From Treponema sp. (GTDB lineage Bacteria; Spirochaetota; Spirochaetia; Treponematales; Treponemataceae): a stretch of 24,835 nt of DNA. Under the pieces are notes generated by a model, which worked only from the letters and a program-made list of their open reading frames with translations, was not told where the DNA came from and did not search any database. Positions 1 through 7,952 of the stretch are shown piece after piece. The DNA is taken from assembly GCA_023231445.1 (NCBI GenBank), contig JALNVF010000034.1:1-24835 (forward strand), written 5' to 3'. The position numbers and the translations under genes are program-made. Position 1 is the stretch's first letter, and each line of letters opens with the position of its first letter.

Positions 1-71
1 AAAAATTTGATGGTGAATCAGAAAAATATCTGCAGGCAAAGATAATTCGTAATAAGGCTTCTCTTACATGA
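1..71 (+). CDS. C-terminal end of an unidentified gene (partial)
   Basis: The frame beginning at base 3 is open from the window edge and ends in TGA at 69-71, giving a 22-residue tail that finishes ...IIRNKASLT. The stop overlaps the next start as ATGA, with ATG at 68-70, which is typical of translationally coupled genes. Too little protein is present to name it. In Firmicutes, yaaR is preceded by yaaQ and followed by holB, so a gene of that cluster is possible, but nothing in the tail proves it. Confidence 0.45.
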   Translation, partial: KFDGESEKYLQAKIIRNKASLT

Positions 72-607
72 GTTCAATTGATCAGATTAATACATCATTG
101 TATTTTTCCGCTGTTTCTTCGGCAGCTGGTGAAACAGCTAAAAAAGCGAGGAAGAAGGAAAAAACAGCAGGAAGCACACGGCTAAATGTGTTTACGACTG
201 AGCTGAAAAGAAATGAAGAACTTAATGAACTTGTTGCTGCAGGACTACCAGCAGAGATTGCTGCGATGTCAATGGAAGATGCGGTTGTATTTTTAAAAGA
301 TCGTGTTACAATGGCTGGGGACGAGCTGGTAGAGAAGATGTCTGGTGAAGCTTTTGCAAAATATCGTCAGATGATAAGCCAGCTTATGAAGTTTGTCATT
401 AAATACAGTTATGAACTCGAACAGCATAAACGCCTTCCTGACAGACGTACTCACAGGGAGAAGGCGCCGTTTATAAATATTGAAGTAATAAACAGTAAAC
501 TTGATCAACTTGCTTCGGAAATATTGGCAAATCAGGCTGATAAACTTAAGCTGCTGAAGCGGGTTGAAGAGGTGCAGGGGCTTATAGTCGACATGTTTGC
601 GTCATGA
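68..607 (+). CDS. YaaR family protein (DUF327)
   Basis: This 179-residue protein matches the YaaR/DUF327 family. Residues 1-45 form a variable, Lys-rich N-terminus. A helical core (about 50-179) holds the family-like segments KYRQMISQLMKFVIKYSYEL and, near the end, a long amphipathic helix of the kind that ends B. subtilis YaaR (LDQLASEIL...KRVEEVQGLIVDMF). The family is cytoplasmic and of unknown biochemical role. The start overlaps the preceding stop (ATGA), so translation is probably coupled. It is followed 18 bp later by ricT. In B. subtilis yaaR and ricT (yaaT) sit in the same cluster with holB between them; here they are adjacent. Confidence 0.8.
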   Translation: MSSIDQINTSLYFSAVSSAAGETAKKARKKEKTAGSTRLNVFTTELKRNEELNELVAAGLPAEIAAMSMEDAVVFLKDRVTMAGDELVEKMSGEAFAKYRQMISQLMKFVIKYSYELEQHKRLPDRRTHREKAPFINIEVINSKLDQLASEILANQADKLKLLKRVEEVQGLIVDMFAS

Positions 608-625
608 GCAGGTGAGGAGAAAAGT

Positions 626-1552
626 ATGGGTGATATATTTGAGAACGATATAGACGATGAGAACGAGAATCTTTCAGCATTGGAGGATTCTGCAGATATA
701 ACAGAGGAAGGCAGTGAAGGTTTCATATTTGATAAACCCCTTTACCACCTTAAACTTACCTATTCTTGTGAAAGTCTGTATGCTACGGCCGGAAAGAACG
801 GACCGCTTAATCAGGGAGAATATGTTATTGTTCCGACCCGCTACGGACGCGACATGGCTGTTGTTCTCGGACAGTCAAATAATCCTGTCGGCGTCAAATC
901 TGCGGATGTAGTAGAAATTGATCGTAAGGCTGTGAAAGATGATTTGAATCGTGCCGAGGAAATGAAGAAAAAAGAAGAGAATGCTTTCGCTGTGTTCAGA
1001 GAAAAAGTAGAAGCACATCATCTTGATATGAAGCTTATTTCGGTACATTTCCTATTTGATGAACAGAAAGCCCTGTTTTTCTTTAGTGCCGATAATCGTG
1101 TTGACTTTCGGGAACTAGTGAAGGATCTTGTTTCTGTGTTTAAAATGCGTATTGAACTCAGACAGATAGGCGTACGGGATGAATCCCGTATTACGGGCGG
1201 ACTCGGCGTTTGCGGGCGTCCATACTGCTGTCACGCGGTATCTGATAAACTGCGTCCGGTTTCCATCCGTATGGCGAAGGATCAGAATCTTTCTCTTAAT
1301 TCGATGAAAATATCCGGTCAATGCGGACGGCTGCTGTGCTGTCTGTCGTATGAATTTGACTGGTACAGTGAAGCTCGAAAAAGTCTTCCATCTGAGGGTA
1401 TCCGGCTTTTTTATGACGGGACAAATTTTAAGATTACTGAAGTGAATCCTATTACATCTATGGTCAAAATGCTGGGTGAAGACGGGCGTCTTCTTGAAGT
1501 AAATACGAAGCGTTTTGTAAAAGATTCAAATAACCGATGGAAAATAAACTGA
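626..1552 (+). CDS. ricT: PSP1-domain protein, RicT (YaaT) homologue
   Basis: The 308-residue protein carries the PSP1 C-terminal conserved region and the Cys signature of RicT: Cys196, Cys201 and Cys202 in GGLGVCGRPYCC, then Cys233, Cys238 and Cys239 in GQCGRLLCC. In B. subtilis RicT works with RicA and RicF as an Fe-S-containing complex that stimulates RNase Y processing. Whether this organism has those partners cannot be seen here. Residues 1-35 are an acidic extension absent from the Bacillus protein. The start is supported by AGGAG at 615-619, 6 nt before ATG. It is the last gene of its transcription unit, with a hairpin terminator directly behind it. Confidence 0.88.
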   Translation: MGDIFENDIDDENENLSALEDSADITEEGSEGFIFDKPLYHLKLTYSCESLYATAGKNGPLNQGEYVIVPTRYGRDMAVVLGQSNNPVGVKSADVVEIDRKAVKDDLNRAEEMKKKEENAFAVFREKVEAHHLDMKLISVHFLFDEQKALFFFSADNRVDFRELVKDLVSVFKMRIELRQIGVRDESRITGGLGVCGRPYCCHAVSDKLRPVSIRMAKDQNLSLNSMKISGQCGRLLCCLSYEFDWYSEARKSLPSEGIRLFYDGTNFKITEVNPITSMVKMLGEDGRLLEVNTKRFVKDSNNRWKIN

Positions 1553-1558
1553 TTGTGT

Positions 1559-1598
1559 CACCTGCAGAAAGATGCCTGATTCTGCAGGTGTTTTAATC
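1559..1598 (+). terminator. Rho-independent terminator of the yaaR-ricT unit
   Basis: A perfect 11-bp inverted repeat (CACCTGCAGAA at 1559-1569 with its complement at 1580-1590) and a 10-nt loop are followed by TTTTAATCTTTT on the plus strand. It lies 6 bp after the ricT stop. The minus-strand side has no T-run, so it should mainly stop rightward transcription. Confidence 0.85.
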
Positions 1599-1600
1599 TT

Positions 1601-2332
1601 TTATTTCATCACGCAGATAAGCATATTGCCTTTGTTTGTATATTCATCCATGTTGAATGAATCATAGAAGTAAAATTCTGCAAAACCGGCTTCTTTTCCG
1701 AATTTGACGATTTCTTCTTTCATTAAAGGGTATATTTCTTCATTATCCATTACTTTTAGGATTTTACCATTTCCTGTTTCGATTTGCTGGTTCAAATACA
1801 TAAGATTTGCGCCGTTCTTTTTAAGAGACGAAATCATTTTAACACGGATACTGCTTAATTCCGGTAATTGAGTAACTTCGGACTGTTCTGCGTGGTGAAA
1901 ATTTAGCAAGGAAAGAACAAGCGTTCCGTTCTTTGAGAGAAGTGTTTTACTGTCGAAGAAAAATTTTTTTAGTAAGGTCCTGTCATGTATGAATATAATA
2001 CGGCTGTTCAAACATGAAATTACGTTATAAAACCCTTTTCCCAAAAAGCGGGTCATATCAAGGGTAGAAAGCTGGAAGAAACGGACAGCTGTAAGCTGTG
2101 TTCTTTTACGAAGACTTGCTGCAGCTATAAGTTCTTTTGAGACTTCAAGACCTGTTACGTCTGAACCATCTTGTGCCAGTACATGTTCCAATGCACCTGT
2201 TCCACATCCGATTTGTAAAAATTTTACCGGCATCGGATATGATTTCTTTATATTTGCATAAAACTTTTTTTGAGTATCAGTGACAGGATAAAGCTCATCA
2301 TAATACTCCGCAACATTTTGTATATATTCCAT
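1601..2332 (-). CDS. class I SAM-dependent methyltransferase
   Basis: The Rossmann methyltransferase motif I is clear (FLQIGCGTGALEHVL, about residues 38-52 from the chosen start). It is followed by an acidic residue ending strand 2 (VTGLEVS) and a hydrophobic strand 4 (FYNVISCLNS). No substrate-specific domain is recognised, so the acceptor is unknown. The open frame reaches 2350 (249 residues), but I prefer the second ATG at 2332 (243 residues). A consensus TATAAT lies at 2344-2339, inside the longer version, exactly 6 nt before that ATG, and neither start has a Shine-Dalgarno. The gene is monocistronic, convergent with ricT and divergent from proS. Confidence 0.75.
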   Translation of the reverse strand: MEYIQNVAEYYDELYPVTDTQKKFYANIKKSYPMPVKFLQIGCGTGALEHVLAQDGSDVTGLEVSKELIAAASLRKRTQLTAVRFFQLSTLDMTRFLGKGFYNVISCLNSRIIFIHDRTLLKKFFFDSKTLLSKNGTLVLSLLNFHHAEQSEVTQLPELSSIRVKMISSLKKNGANLMYLNQQIETGNGKILKVMDNEEIYPLMKEEIVKFGKEAGFAEFYFYDSFNMDEYTNKGNMLICVMK

Positions 2333-2338
2333 AGTAAT

Positions 2339-2366
2339 ATTATAAATCATACTTACAGAAAAGCAA
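2339..2366 (-). promoter_or_regulatory. leaderless-type promoter of the methyltransferase gene
   Basis: On the minus strand, TTGCTT (2366-2361), a 16-bp spacer and TATAAT (2344-2339) precede ATG at 2332 by 6 nt. Transcription would begin at or next to the A of the start codon. Confidence 0.55.
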
Positions 2367-2379
2367 TGAAAAACTTAAC

Positions 2380-2409
2380 TTGAAATATCTCTACTATTTA
2401 CGCTAAAAT
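2380..2409 (+). promoter_or_regulatory. leaderless-type promoter of proS
   Basis: TTGAAA (2380-2385), an 18-bp spacer and TAAAAT (2404-2409) end 8 nt before the proS ATG at 2418. No Shine-Dalgarno is visible. It lies in the short divergent space shared with the methyltransferase gene. Confidence 0.5.
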
Positions 2410-2417
2410 ATATTTAT

Positions 2418-4264
2418 ATGAAAACATCTCAGACAATTATTTCTACGCTGCGGGAAGCTCCTGCAGACGCTGTTATTGCAAGCCATCAGCTTATGATGCG
2501 TGCAGGACTTATCAGAAAACTTGCTAACGGACTTTATGTATATATGCCGCTCGGTCTCCGTGCTTTTCGGAAAGTAGAGAATATTATCCGTGAGGAACTT
2601 GATGCAGAGGCTGTCTTGAAATGAAACCTCCTGTTATTGTGCCTGGTGATCTTTGGAAAGAAAGCGGCCGCTGGGAAACGATGGGTGCGGAAATGCTGAA
2701 AATGAAAACGCGCAGTGGTCAGGATATGGTTGTAAGTCCGACGGCAGAAGAGGCGTTTACTGCTGTTGTACGCGACGGACTTACTTCTTATAAGCAGCTT
2801 CCCATTATCGGATATCAGATAAATACGAAATATCGCGATGAAATCCGGCCCCGGTACGGTGTTATGCGCGGCAGAGAATTTATAATGATGGATGCATATT
2901 CATTTGACGCTGATCAAAAATCACTTGACGAGAGCTATGAGAAATTTGCGAAAGCTTACCGGCGGATATTCAAACGGATGGGTATTGCAGCAATTCCTGT
3001 TCGTGCAGATACAGGTGCCATGGGCGGTTCCGGTTCAGAAGAATTTATGGTTGAAAGCGAAGTAGGTGATAATACGCTTATCCTTTGTCCGAAGTGCGGA
3101 TATGCCGCAAATGTTGAGAAGGCTTCATGCAGAAGCGATACTGCGCTCGACGTAAACGGCAGACCGCAGGAAAGAACCGATAAGGTGATTGAAAAAGTTC
3201 CCTGTCCGGGTGTAGAGACTATAGAACAGATGGAACAGTTCTTCAAAATGCCTTCAATGCAGTTTATAAAAGTGCTTATTTACAAAGTGTATAATTGTGC
3301 GCTGGATCTTACGAACGCACCGGGAGCTGCATCATTTAAACGCGAAAAAAACGAGTCCGGAATTCAATATTATCCAGTGAGTTTTTTTGCTGTTGCGGTC
3401 AGGGGAGATCTTGACGTAAATGAGACAAAACTGGCTGCTGCCCTTAAAGCGAGCGGTGCGGAACTGGCAGGGGAGGATGAGGTAATTGCCTGTTCCGGTG
3501 CACCGCACGGTTTTGTCGGTCCCGTCGGTCTGACGAAAGTACCTCTTATTGCTGACGAGAGCATTATGGTCCGGAAGGAAGATGGTTCCTATGAAGTCCG
3601 TGTTCACGATACCGTTACGGGCGGCGGCGAGAAAGACGTAGACAACCTGCACGTAGAACCGGTTCGTGATTTTATTCCGTTCCTGGCAACTGATGTACGT
3701 ACCGTAAAGGAAGGGGATAAATGCCCTGACTGTGGCGCAGAATTCTATTCAAAGAAGGGAAACGAACTTGGTCATATTTTTAAGCTTGGTGATAAATATA
3801 CAAAATCTATGCACGTTTCGTATCTTGACGTAAACGGTAAGACTCAGACACCGATAATGGGCTGTTATGGAATTGGACTTGACCGGACACTTGCTTCCAT
3901 TATTGAAGAGCATCATGACGATAAAGGTATTATCTGGACTATGAGTACCTGTCCGTATCAGGCAGCGATCGTCCCGATAAAATATGAAGGAAAAATGCAG
4001 ACAGTGGCGGATACGATTTATGACGAACTTACGAAAGCCGGAATCGAAGTTCTGCTTGACGATCGTAATGAACGTCCCGGTGTAAAATTTGCAGATATTG
4101 ATCTTATTGGTATCCCCGTTCGTATTGTCGTTGGAGAGAAAAATCTTCCGAATGTGGAGATAAAGGAACGTGCAGCAACTGAACCAATTCTTGTTCCTGC
4201 AGAAAAAGCGGCTGAATCGGTCGAAAAAATTGTACGCGATGCACTTGCAGTACTGAACGCCTGA
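2418..4264 (+). CDS. proS: proline--tRNA ligase, bacterial type with YbaK-like editing insert; reading frame broken once
   Basis: ProS charges tRNA-Pro with proline in the cytoplasm. The N-terminal piece (2418-2624) aligns with the start of bacterial ProS (MKTSQTIIST...APADA). The rest (open from 2621 to 4264) carries class II motif 2 (YRDEIRPRYGVMRGREF), an editing insertion domain (IKVLIYK onward) flanked by CPKC and CPDC pairs that could bind zinc, motif 3 (GCYGIGLDR) and the anticodon-binding end (VLLDDRNERPGVKF). The pieces are in different frames. One base is missing near 2607-2611: an extra G there gives ...ELDAEGCLEMKPPV..., restoring a 615-residue protein of normal length. All else is well conserved, so an essential gene with a sequencing error, or a very recent lesion, is likely. 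The downstream gene starts 7 bp later. Confidence 0.9.
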
Positions 4265-4271
4265 AGAAAGT

Positions 4272-5360
4272 ATGGTTGAAGTAAAAAAAAGTTTTCCGTT
4301 TTTCATTTTCGCAGTGCTTGCAGCCGTGTGGTGTTCGCTGCCGGCTGCAGCACTGCCGGGGTTTGTTCCCTATATCAGTGATGTGTCGGGTGAGTATGTT
4401 TATTACGAAGACAGGACATTTAACCGCACGTCTTATATTGGTTTTTTGTATTACAATGATTCTGCATATGCGGTGCGTTATTACGCGCCGGAGAACATTG
4501 ATAAAAAACTTCCCAGTCGTACGGTGGAAATTCTTTTTTCACTTGATCCGTCTGCCGGTCACATTGAACTGACCGGTGAACGGATTATCGGCAGTGTGAC
4601 ACCCGGCGATACCGAATTGATTAACTATATGCATGATATTTTTTATGAACTTAATTCCCGCCGGATAAAGGCAGGAGATGTTTCTCCTTCTTTGAAAAAT
4701 CATGAAAAAAAAGTGACGGATGATTTTCCTCAATTCGGCGGGAAAGTAACAATGGAGTATGATTATCTAATTCCTCTGTTTAATTTAAAAAAGATAGTGT
4801 CGGATAAATCGGAAGAATTGCTTCAGGTTGTTACTACAGGAACTCTCCATTCTTCCGGAGACACTGCGTTTACTGCATTTATCGGGATACCTGAGAAATA
4901 TTCCGACCGCAGTCATGCCTTTGTGAATGATAAAAGAGCTTCTGAAAAAACTTTTACGACTGCCGACGGACAGACAGTTGTTCTTGATTCACAATGGACC
5001 CGGTCTATGGACAATCTCTGGCTGCTGGGAGATACTGCAATTGTTTCCGCTGCAATAATACCAGTGCTTACAGGAGTTCACAATAATGCAGATGATACTG
5101 TCTTACGACGGATGCTGCAGAGTACAAAAGATTCATATATAAACTGGAGGGATATTTTTCTCCAATATGATAAAGGCCGGTATGTGATAAATTGCGTTTT
5201 TTTTCAACCGGACAGCGGTACCGTAACGAGAAATTTCAGAATACTGACAAAGAAAAACGACGGAGGGTATTATTTTTTTACACTGTCAGTCTTTAATAAT
5301 ATTTATCAGACAAATCATTCATATTTTGACAGTATAATCGGAGACTATACCGTCCAGTAG
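4272..5360 (+). CDS. exported protein of unknown function
   Basis: I do not recognise this 362-residue protein. It begins with a classical signal peptide: Lys5-Lys6, a hydrophobic core at about 8-23, and a probable cut after Ala25-Ala26-Ala27, before LPGFVPYI. The mature part is rich in Tyr, Phe, Asp and Thr with many predicted beta strands, and no lipobox Cys is at the cut site. It is likely periplasmic or outer-membrane associated. It lies 7 bp after proS with a weak GAAGAAAG before the ATG and 13 bp before the 7TM-GGDEF gene, so the three probably share a transcript. No transfer signs are visible. Confidence 0.7.
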   Translation: MVEVKKSFPFFIFAVLAAVWCSLPAAALPGFVPYISDVSGEYVYYEDRTFNRTSYIGFLYYNDSAYAVRYYAPENIDKKLPSRTVEILFSLDPSAGHIELTGERIIGSVTPGDTELINYMHDIFYELNSRRIKAGDVSPSLKNHEKKVTDDFPQFGGKVTMEYDYLIPLFNLKKIVSDKSEELLQVVTTGTLHSSGDTAFTAFIGIPEKYSDRSHAFVNDKRASEKTFTTADGQTVVLDSQWTRSMDNLWLLGDTAIVSAAIIPVLTGVHNNADDTVLRRMLQSTKDSYINWRDIFLQYDKGRYVINCVFFQPDSGTVTRNFRILTKKNDGGYYFFTLSVFNNIYQTNHSYFDSIIGDYTVQ

Positions 5361-5373
5361 TAAGGAGCCGTAC

Positions 5374-6873
5374 ATGAATAATTATTTCGAATCAGTATTC
5401 CTTATTATCATAAGTCTCTTCTGCTTTTTATATGCGGTGTATTTTCTTCAGCGGAATGAAAAAGGAACGTCGGCAGCGCCTTTCGCTGCCGCTAATATTG
5501 CTATGGGGATATGGAATTTACTCAGAGCCGTAGAAAATGCGGCACCCGCGCGGTATTACTTATTAATCGGAACCATTACCTACCTTGATATTGAATTTTC
5601 CGCATATACACTTTTCTGGTTTTCTTACCGGTATTCTGTTCCGAATGATAAGCAGAGAAAAGTTGTAGCATATCTGCCGCTTATTTTTCCTGCGGCTACC
5701 ATAATAGCGTTGATTTATAAACAAACAAGCCTTTTTGCACTCGTCGGTACGAAACCGCTTCATTTATGGGATTATTTACATGTAATTTACGGGTATGGTC
5801 TTATAAGTACTGCCGCGGTACTTTTTATTATACGGTGTATTTTTTCTTTTCATAAAAATAAAAACGGGTATATGATTCTTACAACTATATTAATCGTTTT
5901 TATCACACAGAATTTTGCCCGCTATCTGAACAGGCTGGGCTATTTACCTGAGATTACAACGACAATTGGTTTTTTTTATGATGTATGTACGTTTTTACTC
6001 GTAAATCTGTCTTTTATTGCAATGTATTCAGATTCTGATGAAACGCTGATTTCACAGTGCAGACGGACTTTGTTTGAGAAAACGGATATGCCGCTGTTTG
6101 TATTTAATTCAAATGATGAATTCCTTACGGCTAATGAAAGTGCCGGAAATATGATTATCCATAATACGAACACTGCTCTGCATCAGTATATGAAATATAA
6201 TGCAGTTTTTTCTCCTGAAGTATTCCGGCGGCTGGGTGTTTCGCAGACAGATTCTGAAAAACAAATGTTCTATTTGTCGAATATAAAAACAGGTGAGATG
6301 TATTTCTGTACAAAACAACCTGTATGCCGTATACATTCAAAGAAAGAAATCGGATATTGCTGTACGTTGTTTGATCTTGATTCGTACAATATGCTTTTTA
6401 AAAATATGGAAGCTGGTGCATATTCAGATCCTTTAACAGGATGTCTGAACAGCAGTTCGTTTTTTATGAATGTACGCGTGGAACTTCAGAGTACGCATGA
6501 GCAGTGTTTGCTCGTCGCAGCCGGTCTTGACAATCTTACCGAAATTAACACGCTGCTCGGGCACCGTGTTGGTGATACATATATAGCCGCTGCGGCGCAG
6601 ATTCTCCGCGATACGCTGCCGGAGAACCGCATATACCGTATGGAAAGTTCTACGTTTACCATGATGCTTCCCGTTTCACAGTTATCCGATATTTCCCGGA
6701 TGCTCTCTGAAATACGTTCGGCCTGCGACAGGTATTCCAGAAATACATCTTATCCGCTTGTAATTTCTGCCGGTTATGCAGTAATAGAAGACAGAAATTC
6801 TGATGTTAATGCATATTATGGTACGGCATTCAGCAATATGATGCTCGACCGCAGAAGACATGCTTCTGTTTAA
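5374..6873 (+). CDS. 7TM-PAS-GGDEF protein with a degenerate diguanylate cyclase site
   Basis: Residues 1 to about 215 contain seven hydrophobic segments like the N-terminal 7TM sensor module found on histidine kinases and cyclases. A PAS-like stretch follows (about 225-335: PLFVFNSNDEFLTANESAG...), then a GGDEF fold (349-499) starting SDPLTGCLN. The signature itself is lost: residues 424-428 read ESSTF where GGDEF is expected, after R422. The substrate-binding half (GLDNLTEINTLLGHRVGD) is only partly kept, so it is probably not an active cyclase and may act as a membrane receptor or partner. AAGGAG at 5362-5367 lies 6 nt before the ATG. Its stop overlaps the convergent gerMN-type gene by 4 bp. 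Confidence 0.82.
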   Translation: MNNYFESVFLIIISLFCFLYAVYFLQRNEKGTSAAPFAAANIAMGIWNLLRAVENAAPARYYLLIGTITYLDIEFSAYTLFWFSYRYSVPNDKQRKVVAYLPLIFPAATIIALIYKQTSLFALVGTKPLHLWDYLHVIYGYGLISTAAVLFIIRCIFSFHKNKNGYMILTTILIVFITQNFARYLNRLGYLPEITTTIGFFYDVCTFLLVNLSFIAMYSDSDETLISQCRRTLFEKTDMPLFVFNSNDEFLTANESAGNMIIHNTNTALHQYMKYNAVFSPEVFRRLGVSQTDSEKQMFYLSNIKTGEMYFCTKQPVCRIHSKKEIGYCCTLFDLDSYNMLFKNMEAGAYSDPLTGCLNSSSFFMNVRVELQSTHEQCLLVAAGLDNLTEINTLLGHRVGDTYIAAAAQILRDTLPENRIYRMESSTFTMMLPVSQLSDISRMLSEIRSACDRYSRNTSYPLVISAGYAVIEDRNSDVNAYYGTAFSNMMLDRRRHASV

Positions 6874-7754
6874 CGGAATGACGAACGGGAGAGGGGAGAT
6901 CCGATCCATTCTCCCTCACTGCCGAGATATTCTTCTCTTTGCCCTTCGACAATAAATTGTACACTGTTTACGGTACTGAAGGACGTTGCAGTGTAGACAA
7001 TCTGCATCAACTGCCCTATGTAGCCTTCAACACCAACAGGATTATATTCGAATTCTTCACTGAAATTAAGGGTGGCAATGCCGTTTTTTACATTTGCACT
7101 TAACAGTTTTGTTCCTGACGGAATAAGCGTCATGCAGTTTTTTGCCTTTTCATTTATTGTAGGTCCTGCAAGGAGCGCTTTGATTGCATCTGAGAGAGGC
7201 GAGTCTGATTTTGGTATTGAACGACTGGCGATCTGTCTGCTTACCGAACCATCGGAATCAATAAGAACGAAGCAGAGTTGTACATTTACGGATGGTATAA
7301 CAACAGGTTTGATTTCATCTTTTTTACCAGTATCCGATTTATTTTCCACACCTGCCTTTTTATCCTGTGCTTTCTGTCCGGTTTTAACCTCTTCCTGTTT
7401 TACTGGTTCTTGTGGAGTCTGCGGCTCTGCTTCTTTTTCCTGTTCCGTATCTGTTTCAGGGATGGTGTCTGTTTTCTGAGACTGTTCCGCAGTTTTTGCC
7501 GGTTTTGTGTCTATCTGAATGATACTGCTGTCGCTGTTGTCTTCTTCGGGTACAGTTTTGTTTTCATGCTTTTGAACAAATTCGGGTGTTTTTCCGAATA
7601 CCCTGTTAAAAAAATCAGTATTTTTAAGGTTTGAAACAATTGTATCCCGTTTTACAAAAAAGAAAACAAGCAGTATAAGCGCTATAAGCAGCCAGCATGC
7701 AAAAGCGAAACCGGTATTTTTTTTATTTGAAGTTTTGTTTTTCTTTTCAGCCAT
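6870..7754 (-). CDS. membrane-anchored GerMN-domain protein
   Basis: The 294-residue protein has a Lys/Asn-rich cytoplasmic start and one transmembrane helix (about 15-34, FAFACWLLIALILLVFFFV). A low-complexity Pro/Glu/Lys/Thr/Gln spacer (about 60-150) follows, and then a C-terminal GerMN domain (about 155-285) with the typical pattern PLSDAIKALLAGPT...IPSGTKLLSANVKNGIATLNFSEEF. GerMN domains occur in spore germination proteins and in many non-sporulating bacteria; their ligand is unknown. The domain should sit in the periplasm, held off the inner membrane by the spacer. The ATG is placed by a perfect TATAAT 7 nt upstream and no Shine-Dalgarno is seen. Confidence 0.82.
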   Translation of the reverse strand: MAEKKNKTSNKKNTGFAFACWLLIALILLVFFFVKRDTIVSNLKNTDFFNRVFGKTPEFVQKHENKTVPEEDNSDSSIIQIDTKPAKTAEQSQKTDTIPETDTEQEKEAEPQTPQEPVKQEEVKTGQKAQDKKAGVENKSDTGKKDEIKPVVIPSVNVQLCFVLIDSDGSVSRQIASRSIPKSDSPLSDAIKALLAGPTINEKAKNCMTLIPSGTKLLSANVKNGIATLNFSEEFEYNPVGVEGYIGQLMQIVYTATSFSTVNSVQFIVEGQREEYLGSEGEWIGSPLSRSSFR

Positions 7755-7761
7755 GATTTCT

Positions 7762-7790
7762 ATTATAGATTATCGGCAGAAGAAGGACAA
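7762..7790 (-). promoter_or_regulatory. leaderless-type promoter of the GerMN gene
   Basis: On the minus strand TTGTCC (7790-7785), a 17-bp spacer and consensus TATAAT (7767-7762) are followed after 7 nt by the ATG at 7754. The predicted start of transcription falls at or within a base or two of the start codon. Confidence 0.65.
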
Positions 7791-7840
7791 CGTGTTATCT
7801 GTTTTGCAAAAATTACGAATTGTAAACATTCCCACCTGGT

Positions 7841-7872
7841 AAAAAAACACCCCCGGAACGGGGACGTTTTTT
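7841..7872 (-). terminator. terminator of the nfnAB operon (could work both ways)
   Basis: CCCCG (7851-7855), a GAA loop and CGGGG (7859-7863) form a tight GC stem, extended by A/T pairs after a short mismatch. On the minus strand it is followed by GTGTTTTTTT, and on the plus strand by ACGTTTTTT. It lies about 80 bp beyond the nfnB stop and upstream of the GerMN promoter, so it insulates the two leftward units. Confidence 0.8.
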
Positions 7873-7952
7873 ATGGAAGATATAAAATTCAGTCTGCAAA
7901 ACTTTCGGGAAATTCCGGACACCGCTGTTTCCGCAGAGTCCGGAGCGACAGC

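Noticed and set aside
2606..2625. Programmed -1 frameshifting in proS
   Set aside because: No X-XXY-YYZ slippery heptamer occurs at the joint, and the conserved GCLE residues lie upstream of any late slip, which favours a missing base.
3749..4306. 185-codon minus-strand open frame opposite proS
   Set aside because: Conserved ProS motifs occupy the other strand, and the translation is Cys/Phe/Asn-rich without a domain.
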